Positions 5,982 through 11,488 of a stretch of DNA of 11,488 nucleotides are shown piece after piece. Made by a program: the position numbers and the translations under genes. The DNA lies in contig JBBSPV010000066.1 in NCBI GenBank assembly GCA_038258425.1, forward strand, positions 1 through 11,488. Reading direction: 5' to 3'. This DNA is from DATLGB01 sp038258425 (lineage in GTDB: Bacteria > Actinomycetota > Thermoleophilia > Solirubrobacterales > Solirubrobacteraceae). The notes beneath the pieces are model-generated. The model had not been told where the DNA came from, ran no database searches, and saw only the letters and a list, made by a program, of their open reading frames with translations. The first letter of the stretch is position 1, and each line of letters begins with the position of its first letter.

Positions 5982-7268
5982 TCAGGCCGCGACGCGCTCG
6001 ATCTGCGCGCCGAGGGCCCGCAGGCGCGAGTCGATCTGCTCGTAGCCGCGGTCGATCTGCTCGATCGAGCCGATCTCCGAGTCGCCCTCCGCGCACAGTG
6101 CCGCGATGAGCATGGCCATGCCGGCCCGGATGTCGGGCGAGACGAGCTTGGCGCCGCGCAGCCGCGTGGCGCCGCTGATCACGCAGCGGTGCGGATCGCA
6201 GAGGATGATGTTCGCGCCCATCGCCACGAGCTTGTCCGTGAACACGAGCCGGTTCTCGAACATCTTCTCGAACACGAGGACGGAGCCCTCGGACTGCGTC
6301 GCGAGCGCGACCGCGATCGAGGTGAGGTCGGCCGGGAACGCCGGCCAGGGGCCGTCCTCGACCTTGATCTGGTAGCCGCCGTGGTCGCGGCTCATGGCGA
6401 GCTTCTGCCCGCCGGGTACGACGATGTCATCGCCGTCGAAGCCGGAGTGCAGGCCGAGGCGGGCGAAGGCCAGCCGGATCATGCGCAGGTCCTCGGACAC
6501 GCAGTCCGAGATCCGCAGCTCCCCGCCCGTGACGCCGGCGAGGGCCATGAAGGAGGCGATCTCGATGTGGTCGGGCCCGACCCAGTGCTCGCAGCCGCCG
6601 AGGCGGTCGACGCCGTGGATGGTCAGCACGTTGGAGGAGATGCCCTCGATGGCCGCGCCCATCCGGACGAGCATGCGGGCGAGGTCCTGGACGTGGGGCT
6701 CGCAGGCGGCGTTGCGGATGACCGTCGTGCCGGGAGTCAGCGCGGCGGCCATGAGCGCGTTCTCCGTACCCATCACGGACGGCTCGTCCATGAAGAAGTC
6801 GACGGCCTGCAGGCCGCCGTCGGGCGCCTCGAGGGACACGTCGAGACCGTGCTCGACGCGGGCGCCGAGGGCGATGAAGGCGTCGATGTGCGGATCGAGC
6901 CGGCGGCGGCCGATGACGTCGCCGCCGGGGGGCGGCATGAGGGCGGAGCCGAAGCGGGCCAGCAGCGGGCCGGCGACGAGGAAGGAGGCCCGGATCCGCT
7001 CGGCGATCGCCGCGTCGACCGTCGTGGACGGGATGTGGCGGGCGCGCAGGCTCAGCGTGTGGGCGTCGCGCCAGTCGACCTCCGTCCCCAGCGCCGCCAG
7101 CAGCTGGACCATCGCCTCCGAGTCGCGGATGCGCGGGAGGTTGTGCAGGACGACCTCGTCCTCGGTCAGGAGGGCGCAGGCGAGCAGGGGCAGAGCGGCG
7201 TTCTTGTTGCCGGCCGGGACGACGGTTCCGGACAACGGCACGCCGCCGTGGATGACGAACTTCTCCAT
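5982..7268 (-). CDS. murA: UDP-N-acetylglucosamine 1-carboxyvinyltransferase MurA
   Basis: MurA transfers enolpyruvate from PEP to UDP-GlcNAc in the cytoplasm, the first committed step of peptidoglycan synthesis. From MEKF the protein is 428 residues, normal for the family. It has the Lys22/Asn23 pair in AGNKNAALP, a GTEN segment (168-171), the catalytic-base Asp in AFPADLTS (Asp314, matching E. coli Asp305) and the C-terminal DRGYE (406-410). The loop that normally holds the catalytic Cys reads PPPGGDVIG, with Asp117 instead of Cys115, the change known from Mycobacterium tuberculosis MurA that makes the enzyme fosfomycin-insensitive. The start is set at MEKF (ATG 7268). An ATG at 7331 with an AAGAGG about seven bases upstream would add 21 Ala/Pro-rich residues and cannot be excluded. 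Confidence 0.95.
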   Translation of the reverse strand: MEKFVIHGGVPLSGTVVPAGNKNAALPLLACALLTEDEVVLHNLPRIRDSEAMVQLLAALGTEVDWRDAHTLSLRARHIPSTTVDAAIAERIRASFLVAGPLLARFGSALMPPPGGDVIGRRRLDPHIDAFIALGARVEHGLDVSLEAPDGGLQAVDFFMDEPSVMGTENALMAAALTPGTTVIRNAACEPHVQDLARMLVRMGAAIEGISSNVLTIHGVDRLGGCEHWVGPDHIEIASFMALAGVTGGELRISDCVSEDLRMIRLAFARLGLHSGFDGDDIVVPGGQKLAMSRDHGGYQIKVEDGPWPAFPADLTSIAVALATQSEGSVLVFEKMFENRLVFTDKLVAMGANIILCDPHRCVISGATRLRGAKLVSPDIRAGMAMLIAALCAEGDSEIGSIEQIDRGYEQIDSRLRALGAQIERVAA

Positions 7269-7316
7269 GGGCGCGGGGGTGTCCCGCGGCGCGACAGCAG
7301 CGGCGGCGGGGCGCGT

Positions 7317-7323
7317 TAGGGTA
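7317..7323. promoter_or_regulatory. Overlapping divergent -10 boxes between murA and the HD gene
   Basis: The seven bases TAGGGTA read as TAGGGT on the plus strand (7317-7322) and as TACCCT on the minus strand (7323-7318). Both match TAnnnT. The plus-strand box is seven bases before the HD gene ATG at 7330, giving a leaderless start. The minus-strand box would start a murA mRNA near 7310, with a leader of about 42 bases before the MEKF codon. Two polymerases could not bind at once, so the genes may compete. No clear -35 is seen for either. Confidence 0.45.
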
Positions 7324-7329
7324 CCAGCC

Positions 7330-7914
7330 ATGTCCGAGCCTCTTTCGCGTGACGAGGCCTGGTCCCTCTTCTGCGAGTGGACGGCGTCGGACTCCCTGCG
7401 CCGGCACGTGCTCGCCGTCGGCACCGCCATGCGCGCCTACGCCGAGCGCTTCGGCGAGGACCCGGACGAGTGGGAGACCGTCGGCCTCCTCCACGACCTC
7501 GACTACGAGCGCTTCCCGGACGCCGAGACGGGCCACCCGCGCGAGGCGATGCGCGTGCTCGGCGAGCGCGACGACGTGCCGGAGCACTGGGTCCGCGCGA
7601 TCGCCTCGCACGCCGATTACCTCGGCGTCCCCCGCGAGACCCGGATGGAGCAGACGCTCTACGCCGTCGACGAGCTCAGCGGCTTCGTGGCTGCCTGCGC
7701 CTACGTGCGGCCCCAGGGCATCGAGGGCCTGACGCCCAAGTCGGTCAAGAAGAAGCTCAAGACGCCGGCCTTCGCGGCCGCCATCTCGCGCGAGGACGTC
7801 CGCGGCGGCGCCGACGAGCTCGGGGTGGACTTCGACGAGCACGTCGCCTTCGTGATCGCCGCGCTGCAGACGCGGGCCGACGCACTCGGCCTGCGCGGGC
7901 GCGACGCGGCTTGA
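7330..7914 (+). CDS. HD-domain phosphohydrolase family protein
   Basis: The 194-residue protein has the residues expected of a metal-dependent HD hydrolase: His26 (RRHVLAV), His55-Asp56 (GLLHDLDYE), further His69 and His94 (IASHADYL), and Asp114 (YAVDELSG). The pattern H...HD...D defines the superfamily. The spacing and length resemble the predicted-hydrolase group represented by COG2316, whose substrate is unknown to me. It lacks a second domain, signal peptide or membrane segment, so it is cytoplasmic. A Lys-rich helix KSVKKKLK (747-754 of no other domain; residues about 137-144) follows the HD core. The start ATG at 7330 shares CATG with a possible divergent murA start and has a TAGGGT box seven bases upstream instead of a Shine-Dalgarno sequence. 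The stop overlaps the next gene as TTGA. Confidence 0.85.
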   Translation: MSEPLSRDEAWSLFCEWTASDSLRRHVLAVGTAMRAYAERFGEDPDEWETVGLLHDLDYERFPDAETGHPREAMRVLGERDDVPEHWVRAIASHADYLGVPRETRMEQTLYAVDELSGFVAACAYVRPQGIEGLTPKSVKKKLKTPAFAAAISREDVRGGADELGVDFDEHVAFVIAALQTRADALGLRGRDAA

Positions 7915-8594
7915 CGCGGACGCTCGCAGAGAGCTTCGCCGCCCGACTGGCGGCCGACGTCGCCGTGGCCGGCGCCGCGGAGGCGCTCGACGGCGGCGCG
8001 ACGCAGCTGCGCAGTGCGCGCTTCCCGGTCTCCCGCGACCTCAACGCCCTCTGGCTGGCGCCCGGCGCCCGGCCGCCGGCGGTGGCGGCGGCCGTCGCCC
8101 GCGCCCCGCGCCGGGTGATCGCCCCCGCGCCCGCCGGCCCGGTCGCGGCCGAGGGCTGGCGGACCGACGAGCAGCTGGTGCTCCTGCACGACGGCTCGGC
8201 GCCCGAGGCGCCGCCGGTGGTCGTGGAAGCGCTCGACCCACTGGCGCTGCATCCCGCGCGGCTCGGCGTGTGGGGCACGCTGGACGCCGGCCACGCCGAG
8301 GAGCTCGCGGCGATGCAGCTCGCGATCTCCCGATCCGCGGGCGCCCGCTCGCTCGCGGTGCTCGAGGACGGCGACCCGGCCGCCTGGTGCGTGGTCGTCG
8401 GCGGTTGCGTCGACGACGTCTGGGTCCAGCCGGCGCGGCGCGGCCAGGGGCTCGGCCGGGCCATCCTGCGGGCGGCGGTCGCCGGCGGCGGCTGGTACCT
8501 CTGGTCCGACGCCGACAATGCGGCGGCCCTTGCCCTGTACGGGTCCGAGGGGTTCGCGGTCGCCGGCCGGGTGGCCCTGCTCACCCCTCGGTAG
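7911..8594 (+). CDS. GNAT-family N-acetyltransferase
   Basis: The C-terminal part of this 227-residue protein carries the acetyl-CoA-binding signature of GNAT enzymes. DDVWVQPARRGQGLGRAIL (about 168-186) contains R-x-x-G-x-G (Arg177, Gly180, Gly182). It is followed by a motif-B region with DADNAAALALYGSEGF (200-215), including Asn203 and Tyr210. Residues 1-115 are Ala-rich and show no domain I recognise, so the acceptor cannot be predicted. The start is a TTG at 7911 that overlaps the HD gene stop as TTGA. It is the only start that keeps the frame from the overlap and indicates translational coupling with the HD gene. The stop codon TAG lies inside the -10 box proposed for the next gene. Confidence 0.85.
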   Translation: MTRTLAESFAARLAADVAVAGAAEALDGGATQLRSARFPVSRDLNALWLAPGARPPAVAAAVARAPRRVIAPAPAGPVAAEGWRTDEQLVLLHDGSAPEAPPVVVEALDPLALHPARLGVWGTLDAGHAEELAAMQLAISRSAGARSLAVLEDGDPAAWCVVVGGCVDDVWVQPARRGQGLGRAILRAAVAGGGWYLWSDADNAAALALYGSEGFAVAGRVALLTPR

Positions 8595-8597
8595 GGT
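8592..8597 (+). promoter_or_regulatory. Candidate leaderless -10 box for the dehydrogenase gene
   Basis: TAGGGT is followed by exactly seven bases and then the ATG at 8605, the same arrangement and the same hexamer as before the HD gene. The first three bases of the box are also the stop codon of the acetyltransferase gene. No TTGACA-like -35 is visible at the proper distance. The dehydrogenase may therefore have its own transcript despite lying only 10 bases after the preceding stop. Confidence 0.45.
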
Positions 8598-8604
8598 GGC
8601 GCCC

Positions 8605-9711
8605 ATGGCTCCGGATCCGCTGAAGGTCATCGTCCTCGAGGGCGACCAGACCGGCCAGGAGCTCCTCGACGCCGCGCTGCGCGTCCTGGACCCCGGGGTG
8701 CTCGACGTGCCGGTCGAGCTCGAGCGGCACGACCTCTCGCTCGCCCACCGGCGCGAGACGGACAACGGCAGCGTGACCGACGCCGCGCGGGCGATGAAGG
8801 CCGCCGGCTTCGGGATCAAGGCCGCGACGGTCACGCCGGAGGGCGCCGACGACGTCGGCTCGCCCAACCGGATCCTGCGCGAGGAGGTCGACGGCAAGGT
8901 CATCGTCCGCACGGGCCGGCGCATTCCGTCCGTCGTCGGTCCCGTGGCCGGCGTCCACCACCCCATCGCGGTCGTCCGCATGGCCACCGGCGACGCCTAC
9001 GGGGCCGAGCAGTGGCGCGAGGACGTCGACGGCGACGAGATCGCCTGCCGCACGGAGCGCATCAGCCGCTCCATCTGCCGGGCCGTGGCCGAGTTCGCCT
9101 TCCGCGAGGCCGAGCGGGTGCGCGGCCGGGTCTACGGCGGGCCGAAGTGGACCGTCTCGCCGGTCTACGAGGGCATGCTCAAGGAGGAGATGGACGCCGC
9201 CGCCGAGCGCCACCCCGACGTCGAGTACCAGCCGGTGCTCATCGACGCGCTCTACGCCGGGCTGATCTCCGGCGCCGCCGACGTGCCGCTCGTGATCCCG
9301 TCGCTCAACCGCGACGGCGACTGCCTCTCGGACCTCGTCATGCCGATGTTCGGCTCCATCGCCGGCGCCGAGTCCGTACTGCTGAGCTTCGACGACGACT
9401 TCGACGTCGACGTCGCCATGGCCGAGGCGCCGCACGGCACCGCCCCCTCCCTTCAGGGCAAGGACCTCGCCAACCCGATGGCCATGCTGCTCGCCTGCGC
9501 CGCGGTGCTCGGGCAGGCGGGCGTCAAGGGCTACGCGGGCGCCGACCGCGCCTCGCGCGCGATCTACGAGAGCGTGCTCGAGGCCGTCGGCTCCGGCACC
9601 AAGACGATCGACCTCGGCGGCCACGCGACGACGACGGAGTTCACCGACGCCGTCGTCGAGCGGGTGAGGACCAAGCTCGAGATCTGGTCGTCGCTGCCCG
9701 CGTCGGGCTAG
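8605..9711 (+). CDS. Isocitrate/isopropylmalate-type dehydrogenase
   Basis: The 368-residue protein belongs to the decarboxylating beta-hydroxyacid dehydrogenases, which oxidise isocitrate, 3-isopropylmalate, tartrate or related acids. It keeps the substrate Ser/Asn/Arg segment SPNRILR (86-92), an Arg125 to Tyr132 spacing equal to that in the isocitrate dehydrogenase RENTEDIY motif, catalytic Lys181 (GGPKW), and metal ligands Asp214 and Asp239/Asp243 (NRDGDCLSD). The nucleotide loop is EAPHGTAPSLQGKDLANP (274-291). Departures include GDQTGQE in place of the usual GDGIGPE at 13-19, RMATG for RENTE, and Ser282 where NAD enzymes have Asp and NADP enzymes have Lys. No leu genes are nearby. I think isocitrate is the most likely substrate but call the family only. 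The stop shares CTAG with the decayed gene that converges on it. Confidence 0.85.
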   Translation: MAPDPLKVIVLEGDQTGQELLDAALRVLDPGVLDVPVELERHDLSLAHRRETDNGSVTDAARAMKAAGFGIKAATVTPEGADDVGSPNRILREEVDGKVIVRTGRRIPSVVGPVAGVHHPIAVVRMATGDAYGAEQWREDVDGDEIACRTERISRSICRAVAEFAFREAERVRGRVYGGPKWTVSPVYEGMLKEEMDAAAERHPDVEYQPVLIDALYAGLISGAADVPLVIPSLNRDGDCLSDLVMPMFGSIAGAESVLLSFDDDFDVDVAMAEAPHGTAPSLQGKDLANPMAMLLACAAVLGQAGVKGYAGADRASRAIYESVLEAVGSGTKTIDLGGHATTTEFTDAVVERVRTKLEIWSSLPASG

Positions 9712-10269
9712 CCGGCGCGGGCGCGCCGGCGCCGGAAGATGGCCCGCTGCACGGCGAGGGTGCCGGTGCCGGAAGCAGGATCGTCGTCAGGTTGACGAGG
9801 AGCTGGCCGACGGAGCCGGCGCGCCCCGATCGGTCGCCGTGGGCGAGCGTGATGCACCGGACGAGTCGAAGGAAGATCGCGACCGCGGCCAGGAGCCCGG
9901 CGAGCACCGTGGAGGCCACGAACGTGGCCCAGAGCTCGGTCTGCTCCTCCGTGCGGGCCTGGACCTCCTCCCACACGACGGCGTCGGTCGGCGCGTCCTT
10001 GGCATGTCGGGCCGCCGCCTCCGATGGCTCGGAGACGGAGGCCTCGATGTCCTCCAGGGCGATGGAGCCGTCCCGTTCGGGCTCGAAGCCGCGGAGGACG
10101 TCAGGCACGACGCTCTCGCAGCGCGGCGCTCGCAGGCAGCCGAGCGGCGACGTGGTCATGGCCGACGCGGCCCAGGAGGACGACGTGGGACGCGGAGCGG
10201 TTGCCGTCGAGCGCGCCGACGACCGCGGCGGACCGGTCGGCCGGACGGACGATCCGCAGGTGGCATCAC
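9708..10269 (-). pseudogene. Decayed DUF389-family membrane protein gene
   Basis: Pieces of one actinobacterial DUF389 protein can be read in order but in different frames. The N-terminal strand HLRIVRPADRSAAVV and SASHVVLL is open from 10265 to a TGA at 10101. ERDGSIALEDIE, DAVVWEEVQART and the first membrane helix (TFVASTVLAGLLAAVAIFL) are in the frame beginning at 10159. SVGQLLVNLTTIL (about 9820-9782) is in that same frame, and the tail GTGTLAVQRAIFRRRR up to TAG at 9710-9708 is in a third. An extra base follows the likely ATG at 10266, there is a frame switch at about 10100-10160, and another near 9771-9776. The central membrane region expected after DSPVLIVGAM is gone at about 9850-9872. 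Intact relatives have roughly 300 residues; this stretch could encode fewer than 190. The family identification is from recall of its motifs. Confidence 0.75.
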
Positions 10270-10423
10270 CCGGCGGAGACCCTCCACCCGAGCTGCAAGA
10301 TCCCGTGCAGCCGCCAAAGGGCGATTGCCCTGCATCTGAGCGGAAACACCGTGCTTGGCGGCCGCGTTATGGAAACCGGCCCTCCCCGTTCCGTCCGAGC
10401 CCCGGCGTACCTTTCTCGAACAC

Positions 10424-10720
10424 ATGTTCCCTTCACCGACGATCGACACGCAGGCCCGCCGCTCGCTGCTCGAGCTCATGCGGGACGCCCTTTCCACGGC
10501 CATCGAGTTCGCAACCCTGGGCGAGGCCACGTTCGCCGAGCCGCCCCCGCGGCCGGTCGCGCCTGCCCACGTTCGCGAGCACCCGCATCGCCGCGCGCTC
10601 GCCCGTCCTTCGCGCCCACGCCGCAACGGGGCAGTGCCCCCGCGCGCCCCGGTCTGCACGGCCCCGGCCCCGCGCCGGGCGGCTCAGCCGCCCGCGGCCC
10701 GGCCGGTCTCACCGGGCTGA
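10424..10720 (+). CDS. Hypothetical small ORF, possibly a truncated gene
   Basis: The ATG at 10424 opens a 98-codon frame. The first 40 or so residues look protein-like, with an amphipathic helix QARRSLLELMRDALSTAIEF, then GEATFAEPPPRP. The remainder is Arg/Pro/Ala-rich low complexity and includes a DNA palindrome at 10676-10694. I do not recognise it. The second half may be out-of-frame read-through of a broken gene. A TACCTT box at 10408-10413, ten bases before the ATG, would put transcription about three bases before the start. An ECF-sigma-like pair GGAAAC (10342-10347) and CGTT (10364-10367) with a 16-base spacer is also present but weak. No Shine-Dalgarno sequence is seen. It is convergent with the rRNA operon. 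Confidence 0.35.
   Translation: MFPSPTIDTQARRSLLELMRDALSTAIEFATLGEATFAEPPPRPVAPAHVREHPHRRALARPSRPRRNGAVPPRAPVCTAPAPRRAAQPPAARPVSPG
10676..10694. repeat. Perfect inverted repeat inside the small ORF
   Basis: Arms CGGGCGGCT (10676-10684) and AGCCGCCCG (10686-10694) are exact complements around one central C. It shares the GGGCGGC arm with the palindromes found after the 5S gene. Its position near the end of the 10424 ORF and downstream of the rRNA operon allows a role in termination from either side. No T-run is present. Confidence 0.4.
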
Positions 10721-10796
10721 CCCGCCAGCTCCGCCGGCACCCGTTCTGGGAGGACGGGCCGGCCGGCGAGAGCGGGCGCCAAGTCTTCCCTCGCCT

Positions 10797-10820
10797 CCGG
10801 GCCGCCCACGGGCGGCCCGG
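10797..10820 (-). terminator. Distal inverted repeat downstream of 5S rRNA
   Basis: Arms CCGGGCCGCCC (10797-10807) and GGGCGGCCCGG (10810-10820) form an 11-pair stem around AC, or ten pairs with a four-base loop. Its core GCCGCCCACGGGCGGC is identical to that of the repeat at 10854-10877. It lies about 77 bases past the 5S 3' end on the minus strand. It is a probable part of the rRNA operon terminator region, but lacks a T-run. Confidence 0.5.
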
Positions 10821-10829
10821 CGTCGTTGG

Positions 10830-10844
10830 GCGCCTCGCAGGCGC
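10830..10844 (-). terminator. Small hairpin between the two large ones
   Basis: GCGCCT (10830-10835) and AGGCGC (10839-10844) pair around CGC. It is weaker than its neighbours but in line with them, making three consecutive stems after the 5S gene. Confidence 0.4.
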
Positions 10845-10853
10845 TTCATCACC

Positions 10854-10877
10854 ACGAGCCGCCCACGGGCGGCTCGT
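10854..10877 (-). terminator. Proximal inverted repeat downstream of 5S rRNA
   Basis: Arms ACGAGCCGCCC (10854-10864) and GGGCGGCTCGT (10867-10877) form an 11-pair stem around AC, about 20 bases after the 5S 3' end on the minus strand. The first stem reached by polymerase leaving the rRNA operon, it is the best terminator candidate. The following minus-strand bases are GTGGTGATG, not a T-run. Confidence 0.55.
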
Positions 10878-10896
10878 TCGGGAACGTCATACAATG

Positions 10897-11013
10897 AACC
10901 GGCGGCGACCTACTCTCCCGGACCCATGCGGGTCAAGTACCATCGGCGCTGTGGGGCTTAACTGCTCTGTTCGGAATGGGAAGAGGTGTTTCCCCCACGC
11001 CAGTGCCACCGAA
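10897..11013 (-). rRNA. rrf: 5S ribosomal RNA
   Basis: The minus strand contains the 5S hallmarks in order: CCATTCCGAAC, then GTTAAGCCCC, GCGCCGATGGTACT and GAGAGTAGGTCGCCGCC. The 5' strand CGGTGGC (11011-11005) pairs with the 3' strand GCCGCCG (10906-10900, with one G-U pair), which fixes helix I. The ends are set a few bases beyond this helix, for about 117 nucleotides, and may be off by two or three. It follows 23S rRNA after a 77-base spacer, the normal 23S-5S order. Confidence 0.93.
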
Positions 11014-11090
11014 CTCGGCGAGACCTCACCCTCTGGGCGGGCCCTGAAAGCTGCACAGCCGTCCAACAAACGGGATCGAGAAATGATCCG
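11014..11090 (-). other. 23S-5S internal transcribed spacer
   Basis: This 77-base stretch between the rRNAs holds no tRNA. A small stem GGATC/GATCC, with loop ATTTCTC, occupies about 11073-11089 directly after the 23S 3' end on the minus strand. It may help precursor processing. The rest, including a GGCTGTGCAGCTTTCAGGG-like stretch, is typical of actinobacterial spacers as I recall them. Confidence 0.7.

Positions 11091-11488
<398 letters not shown>

Noticed and set aside
6427..7842. 471-codon minus-strand frame spanning murA and the HD gene
   Set aside because: It is out of frame with murA and antisense to the HD gene, both of which have intact catalytic motifs.
10342..10367. ECF-sigma-like promoter GGAAAC-N16-CGTT
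   Set aside because: Short motif expected by chance, and a TACCTT box lies closer to the ORF it would serve.
9012..10961. 649-codon plus-strand frame over the dehydrogenase end and beyond
   Set aside because: Arg-rich out-of-frame reading that crosses two other genes; only an absence of stops in GC-rich DNA.
11014..11090. Possible tRNA in the 23S-5S spacer
   Set aside because: Only a 5-pair stem is present; no T-arm GTTCRA signature or cloverleaf.

Overview
The window is very GC-rich bacterial chromosome with tightly packed genes and strong G/C preference at third codon positions. A short-form HisG beside a HisZ regulatory subunit, actinobacterial-looking proteins and -10 boxes of the form TAnnnT seven bases before start codons suggest a deep-branching actinobacterium, possibly class Thermoleophilia (Solirubrobacterales and relatives). 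The taxonomic placement is inference; the rRNA at the right edge would settle it.

Positions 1-5800 (minus strand) hold a histidine operon read right to left: hisZ, hisG, hisD, hisB, hisH, hisA, hisF. The first five genes overlap by 4 or 11 bases, so their translation is probably coupled; hisA and hisF follow after gaps of 22 and 83 bases. Together they encode the ATP-phosphoribosyltransferase complex (HisG+HisZ), the IGP synthase pair (HisH+HisF), the ProFAR isomerase (HisA), the dehydratase (HisB) and the last enzyme (HisD). hisI, hisE, hisC and the histidinol-phosphate phosphatase are not here. At the left edge, downstream of hisF, the first 21 codons of a lipoprotein gene are visible. The 181-base gap upstream of hisZ carries a candidate promoter and two perfect palindromes.

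Positions 5982-9711 hold murA (minus strand, peptidoglycan precursor synthesis, with Asp in place of the catalytic Cys). Divergent from it on the plus strand are an HD-domain hydrolase gene, a GNAT acetyltransferase gene overlapping it by TTGA, and an isocitrate/isopropylmalate-type dehydrogenase gene. hisZ, the HD gene and the dehydrogenase gene all have a TAnnnT box exactly seven bases before the start codon, which points to leaderless transcripts.

Positions 9708-10269 (minus strand) contain a decayed DUF389-type membrane protein gene with frame breaks and a lost core. It ends in a CTAG shared with the stop of the dehydrogenase gene. A small unrecognised plus-strand ORF follows at 10424-10720.

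Positions 10797-11488 are the tail of an rRNA operon on the minus strand: the 3' end of 23S rRNA, a 77-base spacer, 5S rRNA, then three strong inverted repeats that are probably the operon terminator region. I found no CRISPR array, transposase, tRNA or defence system. The most unusual items are regulatory architecture and gene decay rather than a new multigene system.
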